This document shows positions 26,583-39,042 of a DNA stretch of 64,000 nucleotides, one piece after another (the first letter of the stretch is position 1; the number at the start of each line of letters is the position of its first letter). The position numbers and the translations under genes were made by a program. Under the pieces are notes generated by a model. The model worked only from the letters and a program-made list of their open reading frames with translations. It searched no databases and had not been told where the DNA came from. This stretch comes from an uncultured Clostridium sp. Lineage in GTDB: Bacteria; Bacillota; Clostridia; Peptostreptococcales; Peptostreptococcaceae. Where the stretch lies: assembly GCA_900557165.1 (NCBI GenBank), contig USRS01000002.1:23095-87094 (forward strand), written 5' to 3'.

Positions 26583-26867
26583 ATGAAAATAAGACCTTTA
26601 GCAGACAGAGTAGTAATCAAAAAAGTTGAGGCAGAAGAAAAAACTGCAAGTGGTATTATTTTGCCAGGTTCAGCAAAAGAACAACCTCAAATGGCACAAG
26701 TTATAGAAGTTGGCCCAGGAGGATTTGTTGATGGAAATGAAGTTAAAATGGAAGTTTCTGTGGGAGATAAAGTAATATATTCAAAATATGCAGGTAATGA
26801 AGTTAAACTTGATGGTCAAGAATACATAATTTTAAGACAAAGCGATATATTAGCTATTATTGAATAA
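26583..26867 (+). CDS. groES: Co-chaperonin GroES
   Basis: A 94-residue subunit of the heptameric lid of the GroEL folding chamber. It begins [20 protein letters not shown] and has the mobile loop [22 protein letters not shown] precedes the start. It is cotranscribed with groEL, 19 bases downstream, under CIRCE control. Confidence 0.98.
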   Translation: MKIRPLADRVVIKKVEAEEKTASGIILPGSAKEQPQMAQVIEVGPGGFVDGNEVKMEVSVGDKVIYSKYAGNEVKLDGQEYIILRQSDILAIIE

Positions 26868-26874
26868 AAATTAG

Positions 26875-28512
<1,638 letters not shown>

Positions 28513-28565
28513 TAAATTTAGGTTCTGTTAGATAACTTAGTGATTAATAATATATAATAGAGTTA

Positions 28566-28593
28566 AGTTCGTAATTGTTATATAATACGAACT
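28566..28593. promoter_or_regulatory. Operator-like inverted repeat between groEL and ggt
   Basis: AGTTCGTA (28566-28573) and TACGAACT (28586-28593) form an exact 8-bp inverted repeat around 12 AT-rich bases that contain a TATAA box. The same GTTCGTA word occurs twice before purE, so this may be a site for a shared regulator such as PurR. The function is inferred. Confidence 0.45.
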
Positions 28594-28610
28594 ACTTACA
28601 ACAAATTAAA

Positions 28611-28658
28611 TAACCATACCTGAGTATATATTGAATTGCTAAGGTATGGTTATTTTTT
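28611..28658 (+). terminator. Terminator after groEL
   Basis: TAACCATACCT pairs with AGGTATGGTTA around a 20-base loop, then T6. Confidence 0.85.
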
Positions 28659-28753
28659 ACTTGCTAACATGATTATTTTAAAAAATTCAAATAATATGAT
28701 AAAATATTTTGTTGCATGGAAATATTCGAGCAAAATAAATTTAGGAGGTAATC

Positions 28754-30565
28754 ATGGTTAGATTTAAAAAAATTATAGCAATTATGTTAAGTGTTAGTTT
28801 ATGTACAACATTTACAGTTGGTTGTAGTAAAAAAGAAGATAATAAGCAAGAAGTAGAAAAAGATAAATTACAAATAGAGAAGGTAGAAATGCCATCTACA
28901 GGTATAGTAAGTGATGGTAATGGATGGGAACTTTGGGATAAAGATGACCATACTACAACAGATAAAAGGGGTGCAGTAGGAGAAAATGCCGTAGTTGCAT
29001 CAGGAAAATATGAAGCATCACAGGCTGGGTTAGAAATTATTAAAGCAGGAGGGAATGCAGTTGATGCAGCTGTTGCGACAGGATTTGCACTATGTGTAGT
29101 GGAGCCAAATGCAACAGGTATAGCTGGTGGTGGTTGTATGGTGATAAGAAACCAAGATGGAACTTCAACATACATAGATTTTAGAGAAACTGCTCCATCA
29201 GCAGCAAATCCTTATATGTGGAATTTAGACTCTGAAGGAATAGATATTGACAAGGCGAATGAAAATGGAGGAAAATCTGTAGCAGTTCCTGGACAAGTTG
29301 CTGGATTAATTTATGTTTTTGAAAAATATGGTTCAGGTAATCTTACACTAGAAGAAGTTATGACCCCGGCTATTAATTTAGCTCAAAATGGATATTATGT
29401 TACACCATCACTGTTAAAAGATATGTTAAGTGTTGAGGAAATGATGCAGAAATATCCAGAACTAAAAAAATTAATATTAAATAAAGATGGATCTTATTAT
29501 AAGGTTGGGGATTTATATAAAAGTGAAAAATTAGCACAAACATTAAAATTAATTGCTAAAAATGGTAAAGATGCATTTTACACAGGAGATATAGCTAAAT
29601 CTATAGTTGATTCAGCTAAAAAATATGGCGGAATTATAACACTAGAAGATTTAAAAAATTATAAAGTTGTAGAAAGTAAACCAGTAGAAGGTACTTATAG
29701 AGGTAAAAAAATAATATCTTCATCGCTTCCTTCTTCAGGGGGTACTCATGTTATACAATCTTTAAATGTACTAGAAAACTTTGATATGTCTAAATATGGA
29801 TTATACTCACCAGAAAGATTTCATCTATTATCAGAAACATTCAAAATGGTATATGCAGATAGAGCTGAATATATGGGTGATAAAGAATTTATTGATGTGC
29901 CTGAAAGTGGAATATTAAGTAAGGATTATGCAAAAAAATTAGCAAATAAAATAGATATGAATAAATCTCAAGTGCCAACAAAAGATGATCCTTGGATTTA
30001 TGAGCATGAAGATACTACTCATTATTCAGTTGCTGATAAGGATGGAAATATAGTTACAGCAACTCAAACAATAAACTGGACATTTGGATCAGGAGTTGTT
30101 GTTGATGATTATGGATTTGTATTAAATAATGAAATTAGCGATTTTTCAACAGATATTAATTCGCCAAATCGTGTTGAAAGTGGTAAAAAACCTTTAAGTT
30201 CAATGAGTCCAACTATTATATTAAATGAAGATGATACTCCATTTATGGTAGTTGGATCTCCAGGTGGCTCTAGAATAATACCTGCAATAACTCAAGTTAT
30301 AAGTAATGTTATAGATTATAATATGGGAATACAAGAATCAATTGATGCATACAGAATGTATGATAATACAGAAGACAAAATTGTCTATGAAGGTGGGCTT
30401 AGTAAAGAAACTATAAAAAAACTTGAATCAATGGGCCATGTAGTAGAGCAATATGTAGATGGATATAATAAATATTTTGGAGGAGTTCAAGGAATATTGT
30501 ATGAAAATGGAAAATTAACAGGTGGAGCTGACTCTAGAAGAGACGGTAAAGCTGAGGGGATTTAA
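28754..30565 (+). CDS. ggt: Gamma-glutamyltransferase, lipoprotein
   Basis: A 603-residue extracellular enzyme that cleaves or transfers gamma-glutamyl groups from glutathione and similar peptides. A lipoprotein signal ends at VGC, so the mature protein should be lipid-anchored at Cys24 on the outer face of the membrane. The autocatalytic cleavage site is DTTHYSVADKDGN, with Thr421 the predicted nucleophile. PLSSMSPTIILN and GSPGGSRIIPA line the active site of the small subunit. TTAGGAGG precedes the start. It could supply glutamate to the dehydrogenase encoded upstream. Confidence 0.96.
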   Translation: MVRFKKIIAIMLSVSLCTTFTVGCSKKEDNKQEVEKDKLQIEKVEMPSTGIVSDGNGWELWDKDDHTTTDKRGAVGENAVVASGKYEASQAGLEIIKAGGNAVDAAVATGFALCVVEPNATGIAGGGCMVIRNQDGTSTYIDFRETAPSAANPYMWNLDSEGIDIDKANENGGKSVAVPGQVAGLIYVFEKYGSGNLTLEEVMTPAINLAQNGYYVTPSLLKDMLSVEEMMQKYPELKKLILNKDGSYYKVGDLYKSEKLAQTLKLIAKNGKDAFYTGDIAKSIVDSAKKYGGIITLEDLKNYKVVESKPVEGTYRGKKIISSSLPSSGGTHVIQSLNVLENFDMSKYGLYSPERFHLLSETFKMVYADRAEYMGDKEFIDVPESGILSKDYAKKLANKIDMNKSQVPTKDDPWIYEHEDTTHYSVADKDGNIVTATQTINWTFGSGVVVDDYGFVLNNEISDFSTDINSPNRVESGKKPLSSMSPTIILNEDDTPFMVVGSPGGSRIIPAITQVISNVIDYNMGIQESIDAYRMYDNTEDKIVYEGGLSKETIKKLESMGHVVEQYVDGYNKYFGGVQGILYENGKLTGGADSRRDGKAEGI

Positions 30566-30637
30566 TAAATAATTGTTATATAAAATATTTAGTGCTATAT
30601 AATTATATATAAAATTACAAATTAAAAGAGGGGAATT

Positions 30638-31381
30638 ATGGAATTAAAGAAAATATTAGAGGATGTTAAAAATAATGAATTGGATATAGATAGTGCTTTA
30701 GAAATATTAAAAGATTTGCCTTATGAAGATTTGGGATATGCCCACATAGATCATCATAGAAGTATTAGAAATGGATATCCAGAAGTGATTTATTGCAAAG
30801 GAAAAAGTGATGAACATATTTTAGGTATTATAGATAAGATGAACAGAAAAAATACCAATATTTTAGGCACGAGATGTAGAAAAGAAACTTTTGAAAAGAT
30901 AATTAATATATATCCAAATGCAGAGTATGAAGAAGACTCACAAATATTAAAAATTAAGAATGAAAAAATTAAATTACAAGGAAAAGGGAAAATTTTAATT
31001 ATAACAGGTGGTACTTCTGATATACCTGTGGCAGATGAAGCATATTATACTGCTGAATTTTTTGGAAATGAAGTTGAAAGACTTTATGATGTAGGAGTTG
31101 CAGGAATTCATAGATTATTAAGTTATAGAGATATTATAGATGAATCTAGGGTAATTGTAGTTGTGGCTGGTATGGAAGGTGCACTTCCTAGTGTAGTTGG
31201 AGGTCTTGTAGATGCACCAGTTATAGCAGTGCCTACATCTGTTGGGTATGGGGCGAATTTCGATGGATTAGCACCACTATTAGCAATGCTTAATAGTTGC
31301 GCTTCTGGAATTTCTGTAGTAAATATAGATAATGGATTTGGGGCAGGATATTTAGCATCAATTATAAATAAATTAAAATAA
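30638..31381 (+). CDS. larB: Nickel-pincer cofactor biosynthesis protein LarB
   Basis: A 247-residue enzyme that carboxylates and hydrolyses nicotinic acid adenine dinucleotide to start the nickel-pincer nucleotide cofactor. The family opening LGYAHIDHHRSIRNGYPEV and the PurE-like C-terminal half (TGGTSDIPVADEAY, VVAGMEGALPSVVGGLV) are clear. larC follows directly. LarE and the dependent enzyme LarA are not in the window. Confidence 0.95.
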   Translation: MELKKILEDVKNNELDIDSALEILKDLPYEDLGYAHIDHHRSIRNGYPEVIYCKGKSDEHILGIIDKMNRKNTNILGTRCRKETFEKIINIYPNAEYEEDSQILKIKNEKIKLQGKGKILIITGGTSDIPVADEAYYTAEFFGNEVERLYDVGVAGIHRLLSYRDIIDESRVIVVVAGMEGALPSVVGGLVDAPVIAVPTSVGYGANFDGLAPLLAMLNSCASGISVVNIDNGFGAGYLASIINKLK

Positions 31382-31396
31382 TAAATGGGGAATAAT

Positions 31397-32584
31397 ATGA
31401 AAAAATATATACTGTACTTTGATATTATAGGTGGAATATCAGGTGATATGACATTAGCATCTCTTTTGGATTTGGGAGTTCCAAAAGGGATTTTTTTACA
31501 AGAGTTAAATAAACTTAATATGGATAATGAATTTGAAATAGTAATAAACTATAAATATGAAAATAATATAAAAGGCACTAATGTAAATGTAATAACAAAG
31601 GAACAACACTGTCATAGAAATTTAATAGATGTTTATGATATTATCGATAATAGTAGACTAAATAATAATATTAAAGAAAGAGCTAAAGAAATTTTTATGA
31701 TTGTTGCTAAAGCAGAAGCAAAAGTACATGGAACAACTATTGATAAGATTCATTTTCATGAAGTTGGAGCTATAGATTCTATAGTTGATATAGTAGGCTC
31801 ATGTATACTTTTAGATTTATTAAATATAGATAAAGTATATTCTACATCTGTTCCGCTTGGATCAGGATTTATACAATGTGCTCACGGTGTTATACCTGCA
31901 GCAGCTCCAGCGACAGTTGAAATTTTAAAAAATATACCTGTTAAATTCAATCATGTAAAAGGAGAATGTACAACTCCAACAGGAGCTGCAATAATCAAAA
32001 CAATATGTGATGAATTTATTGATGAGCTTGACTTTAATACTAAAAAAATTGGATATGGAGTAGGTCATAAAAAATTTGAAAAGCCAAATATTTTAAGAGT
32101 AGCATTAGCACAAGAAGATGAACATAATGAAGTTGTTTATGAAATAGTTGCTAATATTGATGATATGTCTTCTGAAATATATTCATATTTATTTGAGAAG
32201 ATAATGGATGAAGGTGCTTTAGATGTTTTTACAGAAAGTATATTTATGAAAAAAAATAGACCAGCATATAAAATAAGCATATTAACAAAAAAGAAGGATT
32301 TGAATAAATTTATTAAATTACTACTTACAGAAACATCAACTTTTGGCGTAAGATATAAAGAATATAACAGAGCTAAACTAGATAGAAAGTTTATTGAAGT
32401 AGATACAGTTTATGGAAAGGTTAAAGTTAAATTAGGATATTATAATAACAAACTAATTAAGCTAAAGCCAGAATATGAGCAATGTAAATTGATATCAAAA
32501 ACATTAAACATAGAGCTTAGAGAAGTCTATAATGAAATTAATAAAAGTATTAATGAAAAAATTAATATAAATTTATTGACATAA
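31397..32584 (+). CDS. larC: Nickel-pincer cofactor biosynthesis protein LarC
   Basis: A CTP-dependent nickel insertase completing the pincer cofactor, beginning YFDIIGGISGDMTLASLLDLG. An ATG at 31385 is in frame, but GGGG at 31387-31390 sits seven bases before the ATG at 31397, so 395 residues is preferred. In some lactobacilli the family is split and joined by programmed frameshifting; here one continuous frame covers both parts (HFHEVGAIDSIVDIVG early, ANIDDMSSEIYSY in the second part). Its last codons overlap promoter-like sequence for the guaBA leader. Confidence 0.93.
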   Translation: MKKYILYFDIIGGISGDMTLASLLDLGVPKGIFLQELNKLNMDNEFEIVINYKYENNIKGTNVNVITKEQHCHRNLIDVYDIIDNSRLNNNIKERAKEIFMIVAKAEAKVHGTTIDKIHFHEVGAIDSIVDIVGSCILLDLLNIDKVYSTSVPLGSGFIQCAHGVIPAAAPATVEILKNIPVKFNHVKGECTTPTGAAIIKTICDEFIDELDFNTKKIGYGVGHKKFEKPNILRVALAQEDEHNEVVYEIVANIDDMSSEIYSYLFEKIMDEGALDVFTESIFMKKNRPAYKISILTKKKDLNKFIKLLLTETSTFGVRYKEYNRAKLDRKFIEVDTVYGKVKVKLGYYNNKLIKLKPEYEQCKLISKTLNIELREVYNEINKSINEKININLLT

Positions 32585-32647
32585 GCGTATTATAATGGTA
32601 AATTATTATTCAAACGTAAGGCAATTAACGAAAATCTAAAAATAAAT

Positions 32648-32718
32648 CACTCGTATATACTCAGAAATATGGTCTGAGAGTTTCTACCGAGATACCGTAA
32701 AAATCTTGACTATGAGTG
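32648..32718 (+). ncRNA. Purine (guanine) riboswitch aptamer
   Basis: The conserved purine aptamer is present: P1 strand CACTCGTATA, AATATGG, the P2 arms CTCAG and CTGAG, GTTTCTACC, the P3 arms GAGAT and ATCTT, and closing GACTATGAGTG. The base before TATG is C, the specificity position of guanine (rather than adenine, U) riboswitches. It sits upstream of guaB-guaA. Confidence 0.96.
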
Positions 32719-32784
32719 AAATTATTATATACTTAAAATACAATAAATGCTTATTATAGTCAGCTATATTGTATACTTTTTTAC

Positions 32785-32838
32785 CTGTATAGTAATTTCA
32801 CTTTTAGTATAAAAAGTGGAAACTGTACAGTTTTTTTT
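32785..32838 (+). terminator. Riboswitch expression-platform terminator before guaBA
   Basis: CTGTATAGT and TTTCACTTTT pair with AAAAGTGG and ACTGTACAG in a long imperfect hairpin followed by T8. The left arm (GTATAGTAATTTCAC) can instead pair with GTGAAATTATTATAT at 32716-32730, just 3' of P1, which forms an antiterminator when guanine is absent. Confidence 0.88.
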
Positions 32839-32866
32839 ATACAAAAATATAATGGAGTAATGTTGA

Positions 32867-34344
<1,478 letters not shown>

Positions 34345-34345
<1 letters not shown>

Positions 34346-35880
34346 TGAAACATGAGTTAATATTAGTTGTTGACTTTGGAGGTCAATATAATCAATTAAT
34401 AGCAAGAAGAGTAAGAGAAAATAATGTATACTGTGAAATAATACCTTATAGCACTGATATAGAAGTGATAAAAGCTAAAAATCCAAAAGGTATAATTTTT
34501 ACTGGTGGACCAAATAGTGCATATTTAGAAGATTCACCATCAATATCGAAAGAAATATTTGAAATTGGTGTACCAATATTAGGTATATGTTATGGACATC
34601 AAATAATGTCTCATGTATTAGGTGGAGTCGTTAGAAAAGGTAATACAACTGAGAAAGAGTATGGAAAAACAGCTATAACATACCAACAATCAAAATTATT
34701 TGAAGGAATAACTACAAATACAGTTTGGATGAGTCATACTGATTTAGTTGATACTGTAGCACCAGGATTTGAAATAATAGCTCATACTGAAGATTGTCCA
34801 GTTGCAGCTGTAGAAAATAAAGAAAAAAATCTTTATGGAGTACAATTTCACCCAGAAGTTGAACATTGCTTAGAAGGAGATAAAATACTTAGAAACTTCT
34901 TATACAATATTTGTAATGTTAGTGGTGATTGGACTACAGATTCATTTATAAATGATAAAATAAAACAATTAAAAGAAACTATAGGTGATAAAAAAGTACT
35001 TTGTGCATTAAGTGGTGGAGTTGACTCATCAGTTGCTGCTGTACTTGTTCACAAAGCTATAGGAGATAACTTAACTTGTGTATTCGTTGACCATGGTTTA
35101 CTTAGAAAAAATGAAGGAAATGATGTTGAAAGAATATTCAGAGATAAGTTTGATATGAACTTAATAAGAGTAAATTGTGAGGATAGATTCTTAGGAAAAT
35201 TAAAAGGAATTACAGAACCAGAAGCTAAGAGGAAAATAATAGGTGAAGAGTTTATAAGGGTATTTGAAGAAGAGTCAAATAAACTTGGAAAAATGGACTT
35301 TTTAGTTCAAGGAACTATATATCCTGATGTTGTTGAAAGTGGTCATGGTGGAGAATCTGCTACTATAAAATCACATCACAATGTTGGTGGAATACCTGAA
35401 GATATAGAATTTAAAATAGTTGAGCCTTTGAGAGAATTATTCAAAGATGAGGTTAGAAAAATAGGATTAGAACTTGGAATAGATGAAGATTTAATATTTA
35501 GACATCCATTCCCAGGACCAGGACTTGGAATAAGAGTTATAGGTGAAGTCACAAAAGAAAGATGTGATATTTTAAGAGAAGCAGATGCTATATATATGGA
35601 AGAACTTAAAAAAGCTGGTCTTTATAAAGAAATATGGCAGGCATTCGCTACATTACCAGATGTAAAAACTGTTGGTGTAATGGGAGATGAAAGAACTTAT
35701 GCTTACTTAGTAGGTTTAAGAGCAGTAACATCTTCTGATGGAATGACTTCAGACTGGTATAAAATGCCTTATGATATTTTAGAAAAAATATCAAATAGAA
35801 TAGTAAATGAAGTTGATGGAGCTAATAGAGTTGTTTATGATATAACTTCAAAACCACCAGGTACAATAGAATGGGAATAA
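34345..35880 (+). CDS. guaA: GMP synthase (glutamine-hydrolysing)
   Basis: A 511-residue enzyme converting XMP to GMP. The N-terminal glutamine amidotransferase has the nucleophile in GICYGHQ and the histidine in VQFHPEVEH. The ATP pyrophosphatase P-loop is [11 protein letters not shown]. The C-terminal dimerisation domain ends with the conserved [13 protein letters not shown]. Confidence 0.98.
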
Positions 35881-35885
35881 AAATA

Positions 35886-35914
35886 TGAGGTCGAAAGATT
35901 TTAATCTTTTGGCC
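35886..35914 (+). terminator. Possible terminator after guaA
   Basis: AGGTCGAAAGATT pairs with AATCTTTTGGCCT, including wobble pairs. There is no T-run, so it may be a weak or factor-dependent terminator. Confidence 0.5.
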
Positions 35915-36019
35915 TAGAATATTTTGTGCTTGTATAGTTATATAATTGATTAAAAATACTAACAATATAGATAATATTAACATATAGACATAAATTTAAA
36001 AGACAACAGGAGGAAAAAT

Positions 36020-37030
36020 ATGAAGTTTAAAAAGTTAGTAGCATTAAGTTCTGCAATAATAATAGGTTCTATGAGTTTAATAGGATGTTCAAACAAAGCA
36101 GATAATAAAAATAATTCAGGAGCAAAAGAAACAATAAAAGTTGGTATGGTAGCTGATACAGGTGGTATAAATGATGAATCATTTAACCAATCTGCATGGG
36201 AAGGTCTTCAAGAGGCTGAAAAAGAATTAGGAATAGAAATAAAAGTAATTGAATCAAGACAAGCATCTGAGTATCTTGGAAATATAGAAACGTTAGTTGA
36301 TGATGGAATGAATTTAATTATAGGTGTAGGTTATACTATGGCTGATGATATAAAAACACAAGCTGAAAACTATCCAGATGTAAACTTTGCCTTAATAGAT
36401 GAAACTTATGATGAAATACCATCAAATGTTACACCTATAGTATTTAAAGCTAATGAAGCAGCTTATTTAACAGGATTAATAGCAGGAAAAATGACAAAAA
36501 CTAATCAAGTTGGATTTATAGGTGGTATGGACAATCCAGTTATAAATCAATTTGAGTATGGATATACAGCAGGTGTAAAAGAAGCTAACGCTAAAGCACA
36601 AGTTAAAGCCCAATATGCAGGTACTTTCTCAGATGCAGCAAAAGGTAAATCAATAGCAAATCAAATGTATGCTAATAATTCAGATATAATATTTGCGGCA
36701 GCTGGTGGTACTGGAGTAGGTTCAATAGAATCAGCTAAAGAACAAAATAAATATATAATAGGTGCAGATAAAGACCAAAGTAGTTTAGCTCCAGAAAATG
36801 TATTAACATCAGCATTAAAAAAGGTTAACGTTGGTGTATTAGAAACAGTAAAAGCATTTAAAAATGGAGATAAAATAGGTGGAGAAGAAAGAGTTTATGG
36901 ATTAAAAGAAGATGGTGTTGGTATACCTGAATCTACTAAAAACTTAGTTCCACAAGATGTTTTAGATTATGTAAATACTATGGCTGAAAAAGTTAAAAAT
37001 GGAGAAATAGAAGTTCCATCTACAAAATAA
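36020..37030 (+). CDS. BMP family substrate-binding lipoprotein (PnrA-like nucleoside receptor)
   Basis: A 336-residue periplasmic-binding-type protein. The lipoprotein signal ends at LIGC with Cys23 as the acylated residue. The core opens VGMVADTGGINDESFNQSAW, the hallmark of the BMP/PnrA/Med family, members of which bind purine nucleosides. The usual ABC ATPase and permease genes are not adjacent. Its position between guaBA and a purine permease favours a purine nucleoside ligand. Confidence 0.93.
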   Translation: MKFKKLVALSSAIIIGSMSLIGCSNKADNKNNSGAKETIKVGMVADTGGINDESFNQSAWEGLQEAEKELGIEIKVIESRQASEYLGNIETLVDDGMNLIIGVGYTMADDIKTQAENYPDVNFALIDETYDEIPSNVTPIVFKANEAAYLTGLIAGKMTKTNQVGFIGGMDNPVINQFEYGYTAGVKEANAKAQVKAQYAGTFSDAAKGKSIANQMYANNSDIIFAAAGGTGVGSIESAKEQNKYIIGADKDQSSLAPENVLTSALKKVNVGVLETVKAFKNGDKIGGEERVYGLKEDGVGIPESTKNLVPQDVLDYVNTMAEKVKNGEIEVPSTK

Positions 37031-37066
37031 TAATAGTATAAATAGTAAAACAAAGTTTTCAAATAT

Positions 37067-37105
37067 AGAGGTAAGAATATTAATATTCTTACCTCTAATT
37101 TTTTG
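37067..37105 (+). terminator. Terminator after the BMP lipoprotein gene
   Basis: AGAGGTAAGAATAT and ATATTCTTACCTCT form a 14-bp stem followed by T6. It lies in the 309-base gap before the permease. Confidence 0.92.
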
Positions 37106-37219
37106 ATTATAAGGAATTTATACTTAAATAAGTTTTATAAATAAAATAACTAAAAGTTTGAAAATACAAATTATAAAAATGAAAAATGTTATAAATGGAC
37201 ATAATATATAGAAAGGATA

Positions 37220-37248
37220 TTGACACTATATAAATATGATGATATTCT
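37220..37248 (+). promoter_or_regulatory. Sigma-A promoter of the purine permease
   Basis: TTGACA 37220-37225, 17-base spacer, TATTCT 37243-37248. Shortly after, AATGCGAACTAAT at 37262-37274 resembles a PurBox half (central CGAAC). No purine aptamer was seen in this leader. Confidence 0.65.
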
Positions 37249-37339
37249 AATGAAGTGTTAGAATGCGAACTAATTTTAAGATATGTAGAGAAATGTTAAG
37301 TTGTTTAGGTACAAAAATATCGGAGGTGGGTTTAATAAT

Positions 37340-38668
37340 ATGGAAATTACAAATTTATCAAATGATAAAAATAATTTTTTAGAGAAAATTTTTAAATTAA
37401 GTGAAAATAATACAAATGTAAAAACAGAAGTAACAGCTGGTATCACTACATTTATGACAATGGCTTATATATTAGTAGTTAATCCAATGATACTTTCTGC
37501 ATCAGGTATGGATCAAGGTGCAGTATTTGTTGCTACAGCTTTATCAGCTGCAATATCTACATTCTTTATGGGAATCTTAGCAAATTATCCAATAGGATTA
37601 GCACCAGGAATGGGATTAAATGTTTTCTTTGCAAATACAATAGTTTTACAAATGGGATACTCATGGCAATTTGCTCTTATGGCAGTATTTATAGAAGGTA
37701 TTATATTTATTTTACTTACTGTTACAAACTTAAGAGAAAAAATAATTGAATGTATACCTATGAATTTAAAATTTGCAGTAACAGCAGGTGTTGGATTATT
37801 TATAGCATATGTTGGATTAAGCAATGCAAGTATAGTAGTAGATGGAGCTTTAGGTAATATACATGACCCATTAGTTATATTAACTTTAGTTGGTTTATTA
37901 ATAACGGGTGTATTAGTAGCTAAAAATGTAAAAGGTGCATTATTAATATCAATAGCATCTATATCAATAATAGGAATGGTACTTAAATTAGTTGCTTTAC
38001 CAACTGGAATAGTATCTTTAGATATACCATCATTAAAACCAGTATTTTTACAAGCTTTTTCAGTTGATAAAAGTGAAATATTTAGTTTAAATATGGTAAT
38101 ATTAGTATTTACATTACTGTTTGTTGATTTATTTGACACAGTTGGATGTTTAGTAGGTGTTGCTGAAAAAGGTAATTTACTTGATGAAAAAGGAAATATA
38201 CCAAGAGCTAAAGAAGCAATGTTATCAGATGCAATAGGAACAACAGTAGGTGCATTACTTGGAACTTCAACAGTAACTGCTTTTGTAGAAAGTGCATCAG
38301 GAGTTGGTGAAGGTGGAAGAACAGGATTAACAGCAATAACTACAGGATTCTTATTCTTAATATCTTTATTCTTTGCGCCATTATTTGCAGCAATACCAAC
38401 ACAAGCAACTTCAGCAGTATTAATAATAGTTGGAGTAATGATGGCAGAATCATTTAATAAAATTGATTTTAGTGATTTTACAAATGCTATACCAGCATTT
38501 ATAACATTCTTATTCATGCCGCTTATGAACAGTATAGGTGACGGTATAATATTTGGTATATTATCTTATACAATATTAAAATTACTTACAAATAAGAGAG
38601 ATGAAATAAATGTATCAATGATAGTTTTATCAATCTTATTTATTATAAAGTTTATCCTTCTAGGTTAG
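37340..38668 (+). CDS. NCS2/AzgA-family purine permease (guanine/hypoxanthine/adenine)
   Basis: A 442-residue polytopic transporter. Family features: TEVTAGITTFMTMAYILVVNP at the N-terminus, GLAPGMGLNVFFA, and the paired motif region LFVDLFDTVGCLVG then GTSTVTAFVESASGVGEGG. The frame runs upstream to a TTG at 37301, but GGAGGTGG at 37322-37329 fits the ATG at 37340. The AzgA branch moves purine bases by proton symport; whether guanine, hypoxanthine or adenine is preferred cannot be read here. Confidence 0.93.
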   Translation: MEITNLSNDKNNFLEKIFKLSENNTNVKTEVTAGITTFMTMAYILVVNPMILSASGMDQGAVFVATALSAAISTFFMGILANYPIGLAPGMGLNVFFANTIVLQMGYSWQFALMAVFIEGIIFILLTVTNLREKIIECIPMNLKFAVTAGVGLFIAYVGLSNASIVVDGALGNIHDPLVILTLVGLLITGVLVAKNVKGALLISIASISIIGMVLKLVALPTGIVSLDIPSLKPVFLQAFSVDKSEIFSLNMVILVFTLLFVDLFDTVGCLVGVAEKGNLLDEKGNIPRAKEAMLSDAIGTTVGALLGTSTVTAFVESASGVGEGGRTGLTAITTGFLFLISLFFAPLFAAIPTQATSAVLIIVGVMMAESFNKIDFSDFTNAIPAFITFLFMPLMNSIGDGIIFGILSYTILKLLTNKRDEINVSMIVLSILFIIKFILLG

Positions 38669-38695
38669 AAGTTAATAATCAATAATATAATCGTA

Positions 38696-38727
38696 TTTAA
38701 AAAGAGGAGTTTATCTCTTCTTTTTTT
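38696..38727 (+). terminator. Terminator after the purine permease
   Basis: AAAAAGAGGAG pairs with CTCTTCTTTTT (one wobble) and a T-run follows. Confidence 0.85.
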
Positions 38728-38853
38728 ATTTTAAGGGTTTTGATAGTATAATGTTTAGTTGACATTTAAGTATTGACTTTTTGCAAATTAAATTTAACAC
38801 AAAACAATATAACAATCAACGATGTAATAAAAGTAGCTAGTTATTAATTAAAA

Positions 38854-38884
38854 ATATGACACCTATAGAATACAGGTGCCATAT
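38854..38884 (-). terminator. Hairpin, probable minus-strand terminator
   Basis: ATATG-A-CACCT and AGGTG-C-CATAT form a nearly perfect stem. On the minus strand it is followed by ATTTTTAATT, so it may end the transcript of the anchored-protein gene, about 160 bases beyond its stop. The rest of the 374-base gap (38669-39042) shows no gene. Confidence 0.55.
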
Positions 38885-39042
38885 GATTGCTTAGATAGTA
38901 TTTTATTAAACTGTTTACTTTTTAGGTATCAATTTAGATTCTATAGTCTCAATTTTTTATACGTTAAATTTTATTCACTGGTCTCATTAAAATCAAAGCC
39001 TTATTTTTATTAAATATTTATAATTAACGATTAGTTATATTT

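Noticed and set aside
31385-32584. Possible programmed frameshift in larC
   Set aside because: The frame is continuous through both conserved parts and no split or slippery site is needed.
32576-32596. TTGACA followed by TATAAT before the guanine riboswitch
   Set aside because: The spacer is only 9 bases, too short for one sigma-A promoter. The TATAAT alone may still be a -10 box, but no partner -35 was found.
37585-38517. A 310-codon open frame on the minus strand
   Set aside because: It lies wholly inside the purine permease gene, has no ribosome-binding site and a Thr/Ile/Asn/Pro composition typical of antisense of an AT-rich membrane-protein gene.
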